Shown piece by piece: positions 12,866-25,101 of a DNA stretch of 64,000 nucleotides; positions within the stretch are counted from its first letter, which is position 1, and each line of letters opens with the position of its first letter. Source of the stretch: Lingula anatina. Its lineage: Eukaryota > Brachiopoda > Lingulata > Lingulida > Lingulidae. The notes below the pieces were generated by a model. It did not search any database. It saw nothing but the letters and a program-made list of their open reading frames with translations, and was not told where the DNA came from. A program made the translations under genes and the position numbers. The DNA lies in contig NW_019773792.1 of the NCBI RefSeq assembly GCF_001039355.2, positions 169,702 to 233,701 on the forward strand. Reading direction: 5' to 3'.

Positions 12866-15800
12866 CAGTTGCTTGGCTATCAGTTTTGCATTTAGGGTAT
12901 GATTTAGGTAAATTTCTTTACGATGAAATTTGGGTCACCTTCCACTCTTATAACCGAAAAAATAAGAACCTGATTTTTTCCTGTATTAAATTACTTCTAT
13001 ATTTCTTTCCATCTTGATTATATTTTCATTATCTTAGTATGGGGGTGGGTAGGGGTTGACAACAGCAGCGTGTTTGCGTCCAAATTGAAATTTGATACAT
13101 ATATATACCATGTTAAACACCTCTCTACATTGATTGAATTTTAATTCAATTGATTTAATTAATTAAAATTTTAATTTTAATATTAAAATAATTACACAAT
13201 GCTTTCTGCCATCAAATTGTTTGTGTAATTTTTAATTCAACAATCCATGTATATCTACCAGACTAATGAACTTTTTTAAGAGCCTCTCTACATTGGCTTG
13301 CAAGTTTAGACACTAACCCACCATTTCATTGCTTTTTATCCGGTTTGTATATTTTTAATATCTCATTTTTTATTGTAAGGGTCAACAAGAACCCTGAATG
13401 TAAGAGCAGACGACGCCATGCAAGCCGGTTCTCACTCCTTCAGCACCATAGCTCACACACTTTAAAAATCTTAAATTTCCTTATAAATATTTTTCACTAA
13501 ACTTTATTAATTGTATATAAAGTGTGTATTAAAATGATAAAAAATACTGTAGATGCTAGCAAAAAGACAACGGAAATCATTAACAAAAAGAAAAGAAAGG
13601 ACAGGGGCAAATGAATCAACCAAAAATGTCCTCGGTTACTTTTCAATATTTTATTTTTTTTCAATAATTTCAAAGATTTTTCATAAATTACTGCCCTCTG
13701 ATAGGGCGACATATGTATTTACACAATTTAAACATTTGTCTATGAAAACAATAAAATCTTCTTTTTATGTACACAATGTGTTTATGTGGCTATACTAGTA
13801 TGATGAAACATTCAAATTCACCATTTAAAAAGCCTAAAGCACAGTCCAGTGCTCAGGAATTAACCTACAGTATTATCTTAACAAGTTTTTATCAAAGATT
13901 ACGTTTGAACTCCCTAAAATTGAAAATCTTGTGGTGAACAGCTAAGAAACAATATTCGAAGCGTGTTAATAATCAACTTATTAAAACTCTTTGCACTTCA
14001 ACATTTCGCACAAATATTTTGAAGTATCCCTATATTCGCTATAGCCTAACCCCAAAATAAGAAAAAAAAAACTCTTTTATGATTTCTTATAAAAATACAG
14101 AAATATCTACCACGAATCAATATCCACGCCGTTCTTCAAATGAACCGAGGGAAAAAGCTATCTTTATCAAAAACAATAATAATTTCCTCATTTAGGTATT
14201 GAATTACGCAACTGGTCATTTAATTGAAACATCTGAATACCAATGCAAAATCATCATCAAATCAAATACGTGCATTTGCCGAATCTAAACATATAATAAC
14301 CTCTCTGAAACCACGAAATGGACCTGGTTGCTTTTAAGTTCTGTCACACAGAAAAAAAGGCCCAAAATGAACACCTCCAGTTTTGCTGCCTTTTTAAAAA
14401 AATAAAATCAGAGATAAAAAAGCAGGAGACGGCACAATGCAGCTACACATTAGAAGAGTACAAAAATGAGCCCCATTACTATACCCCGAGTCTCCAAGAA
14501 CACTGGGACCTCATCACTATTATAATGTGAATACCCACTGAGTTATGACATCCAGGGTACATCCACACATACTGGGTCAATCACCCCCCTATAGATATTA
14601 ACCTTTTTTGTGAGACCCCCCCCCCNCAGTTGCTTGGCTATCAGTTTTGCATTTAGGGTATGATTTAGGTAAATTTCTTTACGATGAAATTTGGGTCACC
14701 TTCCACTCTTATAACCGAAAAAATAAGAACCTGATTTTTTTCCTGTATTAAATTACTTTTATATTTCTTTCCATCTTGATTATATTTTCATTATCTTAGT
14801 ATGGGGGTGGGTAGGGGTTGACAACAGCAGCGTGTTTGCGTCCAAATTGAAATTTGATACATATATATCTAACGAATTTCTACCATGTTAAACACCTCTC
14901 TACATTGATTGAATTTTAATTCAATTGATTAAGTTAATTAAAATTTTAATTTTAATCTTAATATTAAAATAATTACACAATGCTTTTTGCCATCAAATTG
15001 TCTGTGTAATTTTTAATTCAACAATCCATGTATATCTACCAGACTAATGAACATTTTTAAGTTTCTCTACATTGGCTTGCGAGTTTAGACACTAACCCAC
15101 GATTTCATTGCTTTTTATCTGGTTTGTATATTTTTAATATCTCATTTCTTATTGTAAGGGTCAACAAGAACCCTGAATGTAAGAGCAGACGACGCCATGC
15201 AAGCCGGTTCTCACTCCTTCAGCACCATAGCTCACACACTTTAAAAACCTTAAATTTCCTTATAAATATTTTTCACTAAACTTTATTAATTGTATATAAA
15301 GTGTGTATTAAAATGATAAAAAAATACTGTAGATGCTAGCAAAAAGACAACAGAAATCAGTAACAAAAAGAAAAGAAAGGACAGGGGCAAATGAATCAAC
15401 CAAAAATGTCCTCAGTTACTTTTCAATATTTTATTTTTTTCAATAATTTCAAAGATTTTTCATAAATTACTGCCCTCTGATAGGGCGACATATGTATTTA
15501 CACAATTTAAACATTTGTCTATCAAAACAATAAAATCTTCTTTTTATGTACACAAATGTGGCTATACTAGTATGATGAAACATTCAAATTCACCATTTAA
15601 AAAGCCTAAAGCACAGTCCAGTGCTCAGGAATTAACCTACAGTATTATCTTAACAAGTTTTTATCAAAGATTACGTTTGAACTCTAGAAGTTTGTTTGAA
15701 CTCCCTAAAATTGAAAATCTTGTGGTGAACAGCTAAGAAACAATATTCGAAGCGTGTTAATAATCAACTTATTAAAACTCTTTGCACTTCAACATTTCGC

Positions 15801-16413
15801 ACAAATATTTTGAAAGTATCCCTATATTCGCTATAGCCTAACCCCAAAATAAGAAAAAAAACCCTCTTTTATGATTTCTTATAAAAATACAGAAATATCT
15901 ACCACGAATCAATATCCACGCCGTTCTTCAAATGAACCAGGGGAAAAAGCTATCTTTATCAAAAACAATAATAATTTCCTCATTTAGGTATTGAATTACG
16001 CAACTGGTCATTTAATTGAAACATCTGAATACCAATGCAAAATCATCAAATCAAATACGTGCATTTGCCGAATCTAAACATATAATAAACTCTCTGAAAC
16101 CACGAAATGGACCTGGTTGCTTTTAAGTTCTGTCACACAGAAAAAAAGGCCCAAAATGAACACCTCCAGTTTTGCTGCCTTTTTAAAAAAATAAAATCAG
16201 AGATAAAAAAGCAGGAGACGGCACAATGCAGCTACACATTAGAAGAGTACAAAAATGAGCCCCATTACTATACCCCGAGTCTCCAAGAACACTGGGACCT
16301 CATCACTATTATAATGTGAATACCCACTGAGTTATGACATCCAGGGTACATCCACACATACTGGGTCAATCACCCCCCTATAGATATTAACCTTTTTTGT
16401 GAGACCCCCCCCC
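12866..16413. repeat. 1.8-kb tandem duplication joined by an N
   Basis: Copy 1 is 12866-14625 and copy 2 is 14627-16413, with N at 14626. Both start CAGTTGCTTGGCTATCAG and end in GTGAGAC plus a C run. They differ by scattered substitutions and small indels, for example an extra tctaacgaatttc in copy 2 near 14868 and an extra stretch near 15685. A 70-codon plus-strand frame (14318-14530 and 16107-16319) is identical in both, but I recognise no family in it. No gene exons are visible. It lies between the 5' end of CLCA and the 3' end of MON1. Confidence 0.9.
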
Positions 16414-17711
16414 ATGACAAACCATAAGATGGCATTACTCGCCTCATTTATAGCTATTATCCCTTTTTGATATGAAACATTTATGTAACAAATCTTAACA
16501 TCTATTACTCGTACTTTTCAAAATGACTTAAGATTATGTGCCTTTATTGCGTTTTTTTAATACCCAGGTCTCATCTATAATGAGGCACTCATACAGGGAC
16601 TCAAGACTTAACACCTTTAAAAGTAATCAATATACAAGGGTAGCAATAGGCTGCAAAGCCACATGTATGACTCTTATTAATGCCAATTAATCAGCCAGGT
16701 GAACAAAGTCCACCTGAGATTTCCATGGAGTGCTGCAGCAAAAAAGTAGATTAATTTGATCATCTCGTGATGCCATCCAGAACTTCACCAGTTCAGGTTT
16801 AAGTGTGTGTCTCATTGTTAATTGAAATACACAGGAAACCATGCAGCTTATATAAAAAGATTCTTGATGCCCTGTGTCCTTAAAAACATGTATGGATAGA
16901 TGCTATCCAGCTATCTGTACATATACAGTATCATTACACGTCTTAGCTTTTAGTTTAAAGATTGTGTAATTTGCTCCTAAAATGTAATGATGCTACTACC
17001 AACTTGTTAAAAAAAAAAAGAAAAAAAAAACAGATATATGTTTACTGAGTCATGCACTCATCATCAGCAAGATGATATTTTAGTTTGATATTAGATGACA
17101 GTTTCAATAAAAATTACTTTAAATTAATAGGTGAACAGTTGCATTGCACATTATCCTGTTGAAAAATCCACTTTTACACATTTTTATCTATCAAGTGACC
17201 CTCACAGATCCTAACTGACTGAACATGTCATATATGCAGTCACCAATCCTTTGTAAAAACTCCTCACAAAATATCTAACTTTCTCATTCACAGTATTATC
17301 AGCACTGACCTAAATCTTGCAAGAGAAGACATAAAAAATAGAAAAAAATGGATGCTAACACAGTATCACTGCATTGGAGATCCTGACATGCCCCACATGT
17401 ATTTGTATTTGTTGAAATCTTATCAATACTAAAAAGCTGTTAGCTTTTTTGTACATCCCCACAGATATGCATATGTGCATTTATAAAACAACAAAGTCAT
17501 TTTTTGATAACTCTAGTTCTGACTCCATTCTTGTATAAAATTCTGTGGAAATCAAGGCCACTATATTATACCAAACACCACCAAACTTTGATACTACCAT
17601 GATAATTTAAAAAGTTGACCTGAAGTATCTTAAAGCTGAGGAATGTTAAGTTAACTTCCCTGCTTAATTCCATTCTTATTAAAGGGAACAAAATGTTTGT
17701 CCCCCTTAACA
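16414..17711 (-). other. Probable MON1 3' UTR and flank
   Basis: Non-coding on both strands. It directly follows the MON1 stop codon. A minus-strand AATAAA (plus TTTATT, about 16541-16546) would give a 3' UTR of about 1.17 kb. An A-rich run lies at 17010-17030. Confidence 0.4.
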
Positions 17712-20664
17712 TCAGAAGGTTGGTGCATTCAGAATAAACAGTCTGTCCTCCTCTCTCTTGATCCACTTGAGGAGTTTGTTGATGGACGTGATGGCTTGAG
17801 TTTTGGTCACCAGAGGGCCAAACACCGTGTAGAGCTCAAAACCCGACGTCATCTGGAGAACAAATGTGAAATATGTTTACTTCTAAATCACTATGATCCA
17901 AGATGTAAAGGATTTACTGAAAGCCTGGCAGGGTCGCAGGGGTAAAATAAAATACTGACTCCCATGGCAAATTTTCACACAGAAAAAAAAAATAGAGGCT
18001 GGGTAGAGGTTTGGTCCTTTACAACCAATACATTGCTTTTTTTTGTAATATTCAGTTAAGATGGGTTTTAGGACTCTTAAAAACTTATGACAAGCGCATT
18101 TTTGTGTAACTTTCTTAAAACCTAATGTATATTCCATCTCTATTCTAACATGTGAAAGTACTGCTGAGCATCAGAAAAATCTTTCCAAAATAATAAATTC
18201 TGGCACTTGTCTCATTTCTTTTGGAGTTCATACTGACCAAAGAAATAAGTATGTTTGGCGTGACTTCAAATTTTGCCACGTCAAAATTAACAAGTGTTCT
18301 TCATATTTTCCCTGTGTTTGTCTAAAAATGTGACTTACCCATCCTAACAATGTCTCATTAGCTCCCACATGGAATAATATTTTCAATGGTCTAGCAGAAC
18401 TATGGATTCTATGGTGAAGGTACAGGTACAGACCAAACAATCTGGAATAAAATAATAAAATCAACAAATTTAAGTTGGCATTCCAGATACAATACTTTAA
18501 AAGAATATTGTAAATCAGTAAAGGTTGCCATTGTTTGTGAAAGATGGATTTAATTGGAAATTTATCATAACGGGGTCCAAGAGAGAATGCACCATCTTTC
18601 TTGAAGGAAGATGAATCTAATTAAAAGATCTAATTAAATCCAACTAGTAGTTTCCTCTGTCCCTCAATCATCAAATATATATATTTTCCTTAAATGTTCT
18701 CTGGTTACTAAATATTTCATATTTGGTCTGAAAGCCTGCAATATATATGCCCACACAAGCTACCTGCAATCTAGAATTTCTCATAGAAGCCAACTCTGAC
18801 ACAAACAAAAATGTCGCCACCATAAAATACACTTGACACAATCTTTCCTCAACCAGACTCACCTAACACAATTTTCCCAACCTCCCTCTCTCATCACAGA
18901 ACAATCTTTCCTCAACCAGGCTCACCTAACACAATTTTCCCAACCTACCTCTCTCATCACAAAACAATGCACACAATCTTTCCTCAACCAGTCATATCTA
19001 ACACAATCTCTCCCACCTACCTCTCTTGTTCCTCTTTGGTGGTATAGGGGGCGTCTAGCTCAGGACTGGTGTACTGTGCAGTGCTCTTGGACTTGTACAT
19101 GAAGTGCCTGAGATCTGCTATCCCCACCTGTGATATACTGTATGACGTCCTGGCAAGAGCCTCGGTTATAGCAGTCAGGCAATTGTATCTGTTTAACCTC
19201 TGGAGAGCAAAGTTAGTAATGAGTTGATCACTTAAATGTTCCAGTCATTGAATAGAATTATGATAATAAACACAGAAGGTAAGGTATTGACTTTACTAAC
19301 TGCATAGTGCATGATTACACTCTATATTGTAACGTAGTCACTGTCAAAGGCTATCAGTCCAGGTGAGAAATAACATTTTATCTTGAAATAAATTGTAAAA
19401 AATGGTCTGCTTTTACTGTTGGTCAGAATAACCATCTTGAGTCTAGTTACTGCTGACTCTGAAAGCTAACTGTGGGTTTGTGACTTAGTGTTAAAAACTG
19501 ATTTGAATGTTGCCTATCCTCTGACCGATGAAGACTAAAATATTTTCAAAATTTACACCTACATAGTGCTAGTATTTACACTATGAAGGGATAAAGAATT
19601 CTTTTCTAAAATCTTAAATTTCTGAAACCCTGGCTTTGCCCATCCTTGAACAAGAAAAGGCGAAAAGTCTGTTTCTAGAATTTGATTTTCTTTGACGTTA
19701 CCTGCATTTTTCTTGCCCTTTGTCACTCCAACAATACTTACATCCACTATTTTCTGCCTGCACTCAGATAGGGTAAAGAACATGTCCCTGTCAACAGTGA
19801 GAAGGAGCAGACATGTCTGACATCCAGGGTCCAGATAGGAGACATAGGCATGAAGAAACCCACTGAAATGGGAAAGCATAGTCTTAACATAGTACATTGT
19901 ACATGGGCACCTTTCACAGTATGCTGATTATATTCAACAATATCATAAAACAATGTTTTCAAAATATTTTCTAGAATCTATTTATTTTTGCTGTACTACT
20001 TCTAATCACAACTGATAAAATACAAAAAGTTAACATCTGTTGTCAGATTTTAGAAAACAATATGATGTCTTGTATAATGATAGACTTTACAGGTATAAGA
20101 AAGGAATACTACATCAAATTTGACAAATCATAGGCGTTTTTACAAACATTAAGCTGGTAATATAAATTCTGGCAAATTTTAATTTAATAATACTAAAATG
20201 TTCATTCGATCTATATCCAAAATATTTCTCACCTTGCATCAAATTTTGGCAGACATATTGGTGTCCATGACTCAGCAGCTTTGAAACTCTCCGAGGCATT
20301 GACTAGATTGATGATGAGGTGAAGATCTGATGGATGCAGGAAATATTTCTTCATCCTCACCAGAGTAATGAGCTGGTTATTTGCCAGTAGAATGGCAAAC
20401 ACCAAATCCTGGAGAGAAAATATGCTATAGTGAAACACCTTCTACACAAATTGAAATGAGACGGACCAACAATGCCCAATATTCTGAAATATTACACCTA
20501 CTTTACATCAATATCTTTGTGAACAGACAATTATCGTAATTAATATCATAAAGTTATAATTGGGGTGGGTGGAGAGGCAGTCATGGGAGTTAAAAGCTTG
20601 ATAAATTATTTTTCAAACTTCAAAACCTTTTACATCACGTAATTTCAAAAAGAGAAAACCAAGT

Positions 20665-20709
<45 letters not shown>

Positions 20710-23074
20710 GAAATTCATCTGCATGTTACTCAAATATTTTACAATTGATATTTATGCCAAATATATATTCTTACAAAATTATCTTAGTATATGTGACTAT
20801 AAATTTTTTTTCCTATGTCCACTTACCTTTACATTAGCATTCTGTACAATACTCTGAGCTATATTCTCTCTTGTAGAGCTGGGTAAGGGCAGACATCTCA
20901 CAGCTCCCAGCAAAAAACTCGGCTCATGGTCCATCAAGTGCAATAAATTATCTATAAACTTCTCCGACCCCGTTAAAAGCCTCCTTAGATCATAGTTCCG
21001 TCTCTGTTTGAATATCTTGTTCAATTGTGTATATGTCAACACACTAATGATCTGATTGTATACATAAGTTAATTGGAATAAAAGTTGATGGTATGAGTCT
21101 TCAGTCTTTGCTACTGCCACTAAGTTCAGGTTCTCCCTGTTAAGGAATACAAACTTATGTTTCCCTGCAACAAGGCAGCGTAAACTGTCATTACCGTCCT
21201 GCAGGAAGGACACTAAAGCCTGCATCACACCCATGATGGTGACCAACTTGTCTTCTTTCCCATACCTAGAACAGATGAACAATAACATATTTATATGTAA
21301 ATACATATCAACTTGTGACTCTACACACAACTGTTTTATTATACCTGGACAGGAATTGATATTTGGCTGATAGCCAGTACCTAGCTTTTCTTCTTCTTTT
21401 TTCTTTTTTTTTTTTTTTTTTTTATTGCAGATGCTACATCTTTTTTCTTGTTTTCTTCTTTTACTAGTATAACAAAGTCATGAAAAAAAAAACAAAACAA
21501 ACAGCCAATAAGTCAGAAATACATGTATTTAGATGGCTTTGCTAAGTGACTTGCTAAGTATATGACCTGGGCACCTGTTACAGATCATGACAAATTGCCA
21601 AAATTACTCTACTCTACCAGTACCTTGAGTAAATAGGTTTCCCTGCCTCACTAAGAACAAATATATGTTTTCTTTGACTCCTCCAGGCCTCTGTTTGCAC
21701 ATTCTCCTCGGAGTCACTCTCTATCACAGTTAAACCTGATGCGGATGGACCACTAGATACTGCTGCAGTTTGCCCTCCTTCCTTTTCATCTTCCTTGCTG
21801 GCTGTTGTCTCATCAGAAGACGTAAGGGACAAATCTTCATCGTCTGTCACTTGTAACTCATTGAGTTTGTCTTTAAGTTCTCCATCTTTTTCTCTTTCCT
21901 AAATGACAGTAGAATCCAAAATCATTAATTTATTAAGTAACCCCAGTTATATATATTTCTTATATGTAAAGTATTACCAACAACACTGTCCACCCTATCA
22001 CCCTCCTAAAATGATAGTATTGATATAATAATTTGATAAACCATTATTGCTCTGTTGTTTCTCATCACTTTATGATTCAAGTTTCTCTCTTACCTCCCTG
22101 AATTGATATACTGGAGTATCTATCCAATCATTATGATTAATAATGTCTATTATGATCACAAAATATGATCCTCACAGACTGGTCAAAAGCAGTCATGTGC
22201 TGGTCAATATCAGACTATACTGACTTCACAACCAGTCAATATCGGGCAGGAATCAGGAGATATAATCTTTTTTTTTTTTTTTCAAAAAGACTCAATGGCT
22301 GGGATTTGAACCCACAACCCCTCATTTATAACCTGGTACTTTAGATATTACTAAAGCATTGCTTTTAAAGCCCCATAAAAAATATTTGCGATACATGTAC
22401 ATATCAAACTAACTGTATAAGGCAGTCTTTATGGGACTATGTAGGTTAATTTACCGGATTGATAAGCAATCAACGTGACAGCCAAGCGTGGGATATTGAG
22501 CCTGAAGGGAAGGTGTAACGTGACAGAGATTTCCCCATGATAGAGTCCGCTTCCCATTCATTTGTACAGGTAAGCCTCGTCCTAGATATTGACCCACTTA
22601 GGTCAGGTTAACCCTAACCGGTGGACTAAAATTACTAGAAAAAAATTATATAACTAAATGGAGGGCGGGCTCTCTATTACACGGACCCTCAGTTTCGTTA
22701 CACCGGGCAAACTGTTACGACTCAATATCAGACAATGCAGGCTGACTCGTACACTGATAGATGTAGAAAATATTTTGTAGATGATCAAATACCACCTAAA
22801 GCCGGTCGATAAAATCTTTAGGAATCATAAAAAAGATAAAAGATGCTACCTGTTTTTCACCTGCCAGCTCGGGTTTGGAGCGGTTCGTTATTTCACTAAT
22901 TGTCCCACTCGAGTGTCTTGGGCGGCGAATTTCGTGTAAACTCCCCTGCCATCCTTGGGTAAGATCCGCGTAAGAGTCAGTGGGAGCAAGGATCACAGTT
23001 CCTCCCGCTCCTGGTTCAGGAACATCGGAGTCATAGGACGGAGTCTGCGACCGATCACTTCCCCCTCCGTCCAT
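17712..23074 (-). CDS. MON1: Vacuolar fusion protein MON1, 8 exons
   Basis: MON1 with CCZ1 forms the guanine-nucleotide exchange factor for Rab7 and drives the Rab5-to-Rab7 switch on endosomes and autophagosomes. Exons: 23074-22850, 21898-21624, 21265-20827, 20408-20233, 19862-19742, 19199-19021, 18441-18339, 17852-17712. Phases chain exactly to 552 aa plus stop (human MON1A and MON1B are about 550). The first 100 or so residues are acidic and disordered. Family landmarks follow: [20 protein letters not shown] (first longin domain), [45 protein letters not shown], and a C-terminal block [19 protein letters not shown] chose the ATG giving [10 protein letters not shown]; upstream in-frame codons are not ATG. 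Only one longin-domain gene is seen here; CCZ1 is not in the window. Confidence 0.96.
18837..19025 (-). repeat. Minisatellite of about 65 bp overlapping the MON1 exon 6 donor
   Basis: Three imperfect units contain the words ACAATCTTTCCTCAACCAG and ACCTACCTCTCTCATCAC on the plus strand. On the transcribed strand each unit carries a GAGAG|g(t/g)aggt(t/g)ggg sequence like the true donor at 19020. The third copy has lost the GT. Confidence 0.8.
20665..20709. repeat. (TAG)n microsatellite
   Basis: About fifteen TAG units lie in MON1 intron 3, between exons 3 and 4. Confidence 0.95.
22266..22372 (-). repeat. tRNA-derived SINE or tRNA pseudogene with A-tail
   Basis: On the minus strand GTGGGTTCAAATCCCAGCC matches a tRNA T-arm with its B box. 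It is followed by an acceptor-like CCATTGAG, a short linker and about 16 A residues. The 5' half only loosely resembles a D-arm with an A box (TTAGTAATATCTAAAGTACC), so a functional tRNA is unlikely. The A-tail points to retroposition. It lies in MON1 intron 1. Confidence 0.6.
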
Positions 23075-23573
23075 GTTGGTTAAGCACAGATCGATAGGGG
23101 GCGTGATGAGCAAGACGAGCCTTTATGATAAGGTAAAAAGGAGAAAGACGCGTACAATGTAGTTATTTTGGTCTTTATTTATTCATTTAACTTATGTTAA
23201 AAGAGTTGATGTAAGGTATGTTGGAAAAAGGCCATGGCATTTTTTTTTTCATATATGTTGGCATCAAATTCTTGGGACAAAACGTTATGTCTTCATTTTA
23301 CACTGACGTTAACTTAAAACGCTTTATTTAATGTTAATGGACAAATGATAGCAAACCTGTCTCAATTGTTTTCACGTACGCGGAATTTATCAGGTTTTTT
23401 GGAGTCTTTTATGTGATTACGTACATGTATATCGGCAATTTTCAGTTGCTCAGCACATGGGAATATTTCGTATATTTCCATGCTTATACATAATTAGTAC
23501 GTAGGCCTACTATAGGCCTATACATTCATGTAGCCACCATCACCTTGATTGGTTAGTAGGGGACACACGCGAA

Positions 23574-23605
<32 letters not shown>

Positions 23606-24525
23606 CACACACACAGGGGTATACATTTAGCGGTCAACAAAAAATCGAATATTATATCACTTTAGTAGGCTTGTACATGTATATGGCCTTTTATAGCCAT
23701 CTTTTGTCACACGACGCTTGTAAAAACTGCTTCGTTTGCGTAATTTATTGCAGTTTTTGCATCTACAGTCGAATTGTTCAAGAGGACGAGTTCTATTTAG
23801 GCAATTATGTAAGGATAAGCTATAAGGAGGGGTACTGTATATAAAAATTTAATTAAGATTAAGCTTATAAAGTAGGCCCTATCACTAGTTTTTTTGTAAC
23901 AGTGTCATATTTTTTCATCATTTACATGTATTCGCTGTCGCCATGACAGTTGCGCAAAAATGTTTAATGATATGCTTTGACATGCTGTGCTCTGTGTTTT
24001 CCATATGTTATGTATATCCAACTACCGCTTCTGTCCATTGTTTATAAGGCACTAAAAGTTTCTTCTCTCACTTCCTCTCAACTTTTTTTTCTCTTTTGTA
24101 TCTTCGTTAATTTCCTTGTATTTGGAACAGCGAACGTTTCTTGCGCTGAATCTGTTCTGAAATATTAAACAGATTTTATGTATTTGTGACTTTATTTGTG
24201 GGATATACATGCAAAATATATATTTATGCAGCAAAACCTTACCCTTATCATTTCACTTATGTATGTATGGGTTTAATCAGTCTTTACTTCAAATAATTTA
24301 ACTGAAGCTAGTATAAAAAATTAATGAATAGGTAAATGTATTTATTAATAAACAAACAAGTTTACTAAGAGAATGGAGCTAAGAGTAATTACATGAATTG
24401 GTGTTTTGCCCGGTCGAACAGCTCCGTATGCGTCCATGTAATTTTTAGAGAACATTTAAAGGGGTGAAGCGTGTTCCCAGTGCCACCCAGCTGTGTCACC
24501 CTTCGAGTGAGAGTTTTAACTTATC
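23075..24525. other. Intergenic region between MON1 and the cysteine-rich gene
   Basis: This is the 5' flank of MON1 and probably holds the unresolved 3' exon of the neighbouring small gene. It contains a (GCAC)n/(CA)n run at 23571-23614. No coding exon was recognised. Confidence 0.4.
23571..23614. repeat. (GCAC)n/(CA)n microsatellite
   Basis: ACGC units pass into a pure CA run, about 500 bp upstream of the MON1 start codon. Confidence 0.9.
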
Positions 24526-24695
24526 AGGCCCGTAGCCAGGGGGGGTTCGGGGGGTTCGAAAGAACTGCCCCTTTTGCTGGGAAAAGGTCCACTCTGGGTA
24601 AAATTTGATCTAGGTACATTAAGTTTTTATGGGAAAAGGTCCACTTTTTCAGAAAAAGAACCCCCCATTTGAAATTGCTGGCTACGGGCCTGACT
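24526..24695. mobile_element. MITE with CAGGCCCGTAGCC termini
   Basis: The left end is CAGGCCCGTAGCCAG, and the right end is its near-perfect complement GGCTACGGGCCTG. ACTTAT directly flanks both ends as a target-site duplication. Inside, GGGAAAAGGTCCACT occurs twice. The element is about 160 bp and non-coding. It sits 30 bp past the donor of the second exon of the cysteine-rich gene. Confidence 0.8.
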
Positions 24696-24724
24696 TATAT
24701 TATTCAGAATCGTACCACACTTAC

Positions 24725-25017
24725 CTTCACTTTCATCTCCGCCACCAGCGGTACAACCGCAGGGATCTGAAGTACAGCGACAGGTGTTCCCCCTACATGT
24801 CTGTGTATTAGAACAGCAGTGACATATGGCCGCCTTATTCTCTGAAGAGTAATTACAACAAAACGGGTCAATCATCTGTATTAACTTATTTCAAAGACTA
24901 TAAACAAAAACGCACAAACGTAACAAAGTGGCAAAGGATAAATTATCCGAAGGGCTTACCTTCAATGAAAACAGAGAGCACCAAAAATGTTATGCAAAGA
25001 TAAATTAAAGTTTTCAT
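24725..25017 (-). CDS. Small secreted cysteine-rich peptide (partial, 2 exons)
   Basis: Exon 1 (25017-24960) is a signal peptide: MKTLIYLCITFLVLSVFIE, with donor GAAG|gtaagc. Exon 2 (24841-24725) uses an acceptor after a pyrimidine tract (ttactcttcag) and joins in frame. A longer exon starting at the earlier cag is stopped in that phase. The mature part has eight cysteines in about 25 residues, in the order C-x-C-C-x5-C-x4-C-x-C-x4-C-x-C, followed by TAGGGDESE. A phase-1 donor (GAAG|gtaagt) ends exon 2, so a third exon is expected but was not found. Reading through instead adds about 32 residues, partly from the adjacent MITE, to a stop near 24627. CxC spacing recalls metallothioneins, but those lack signal peptides; an antimicrobial or other disulfide-rich secreted peptide is equally possible. 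Function not assigned. Confidence 0.6.
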
Positions 25018-25101
25018 CGTGACAAAATTAAAAGTACGAATAAAGTGATGTGCATAGTTTGGACATTTTATAGCCAACGTCTAAGAGAGCGACAGACAGT
25101 A

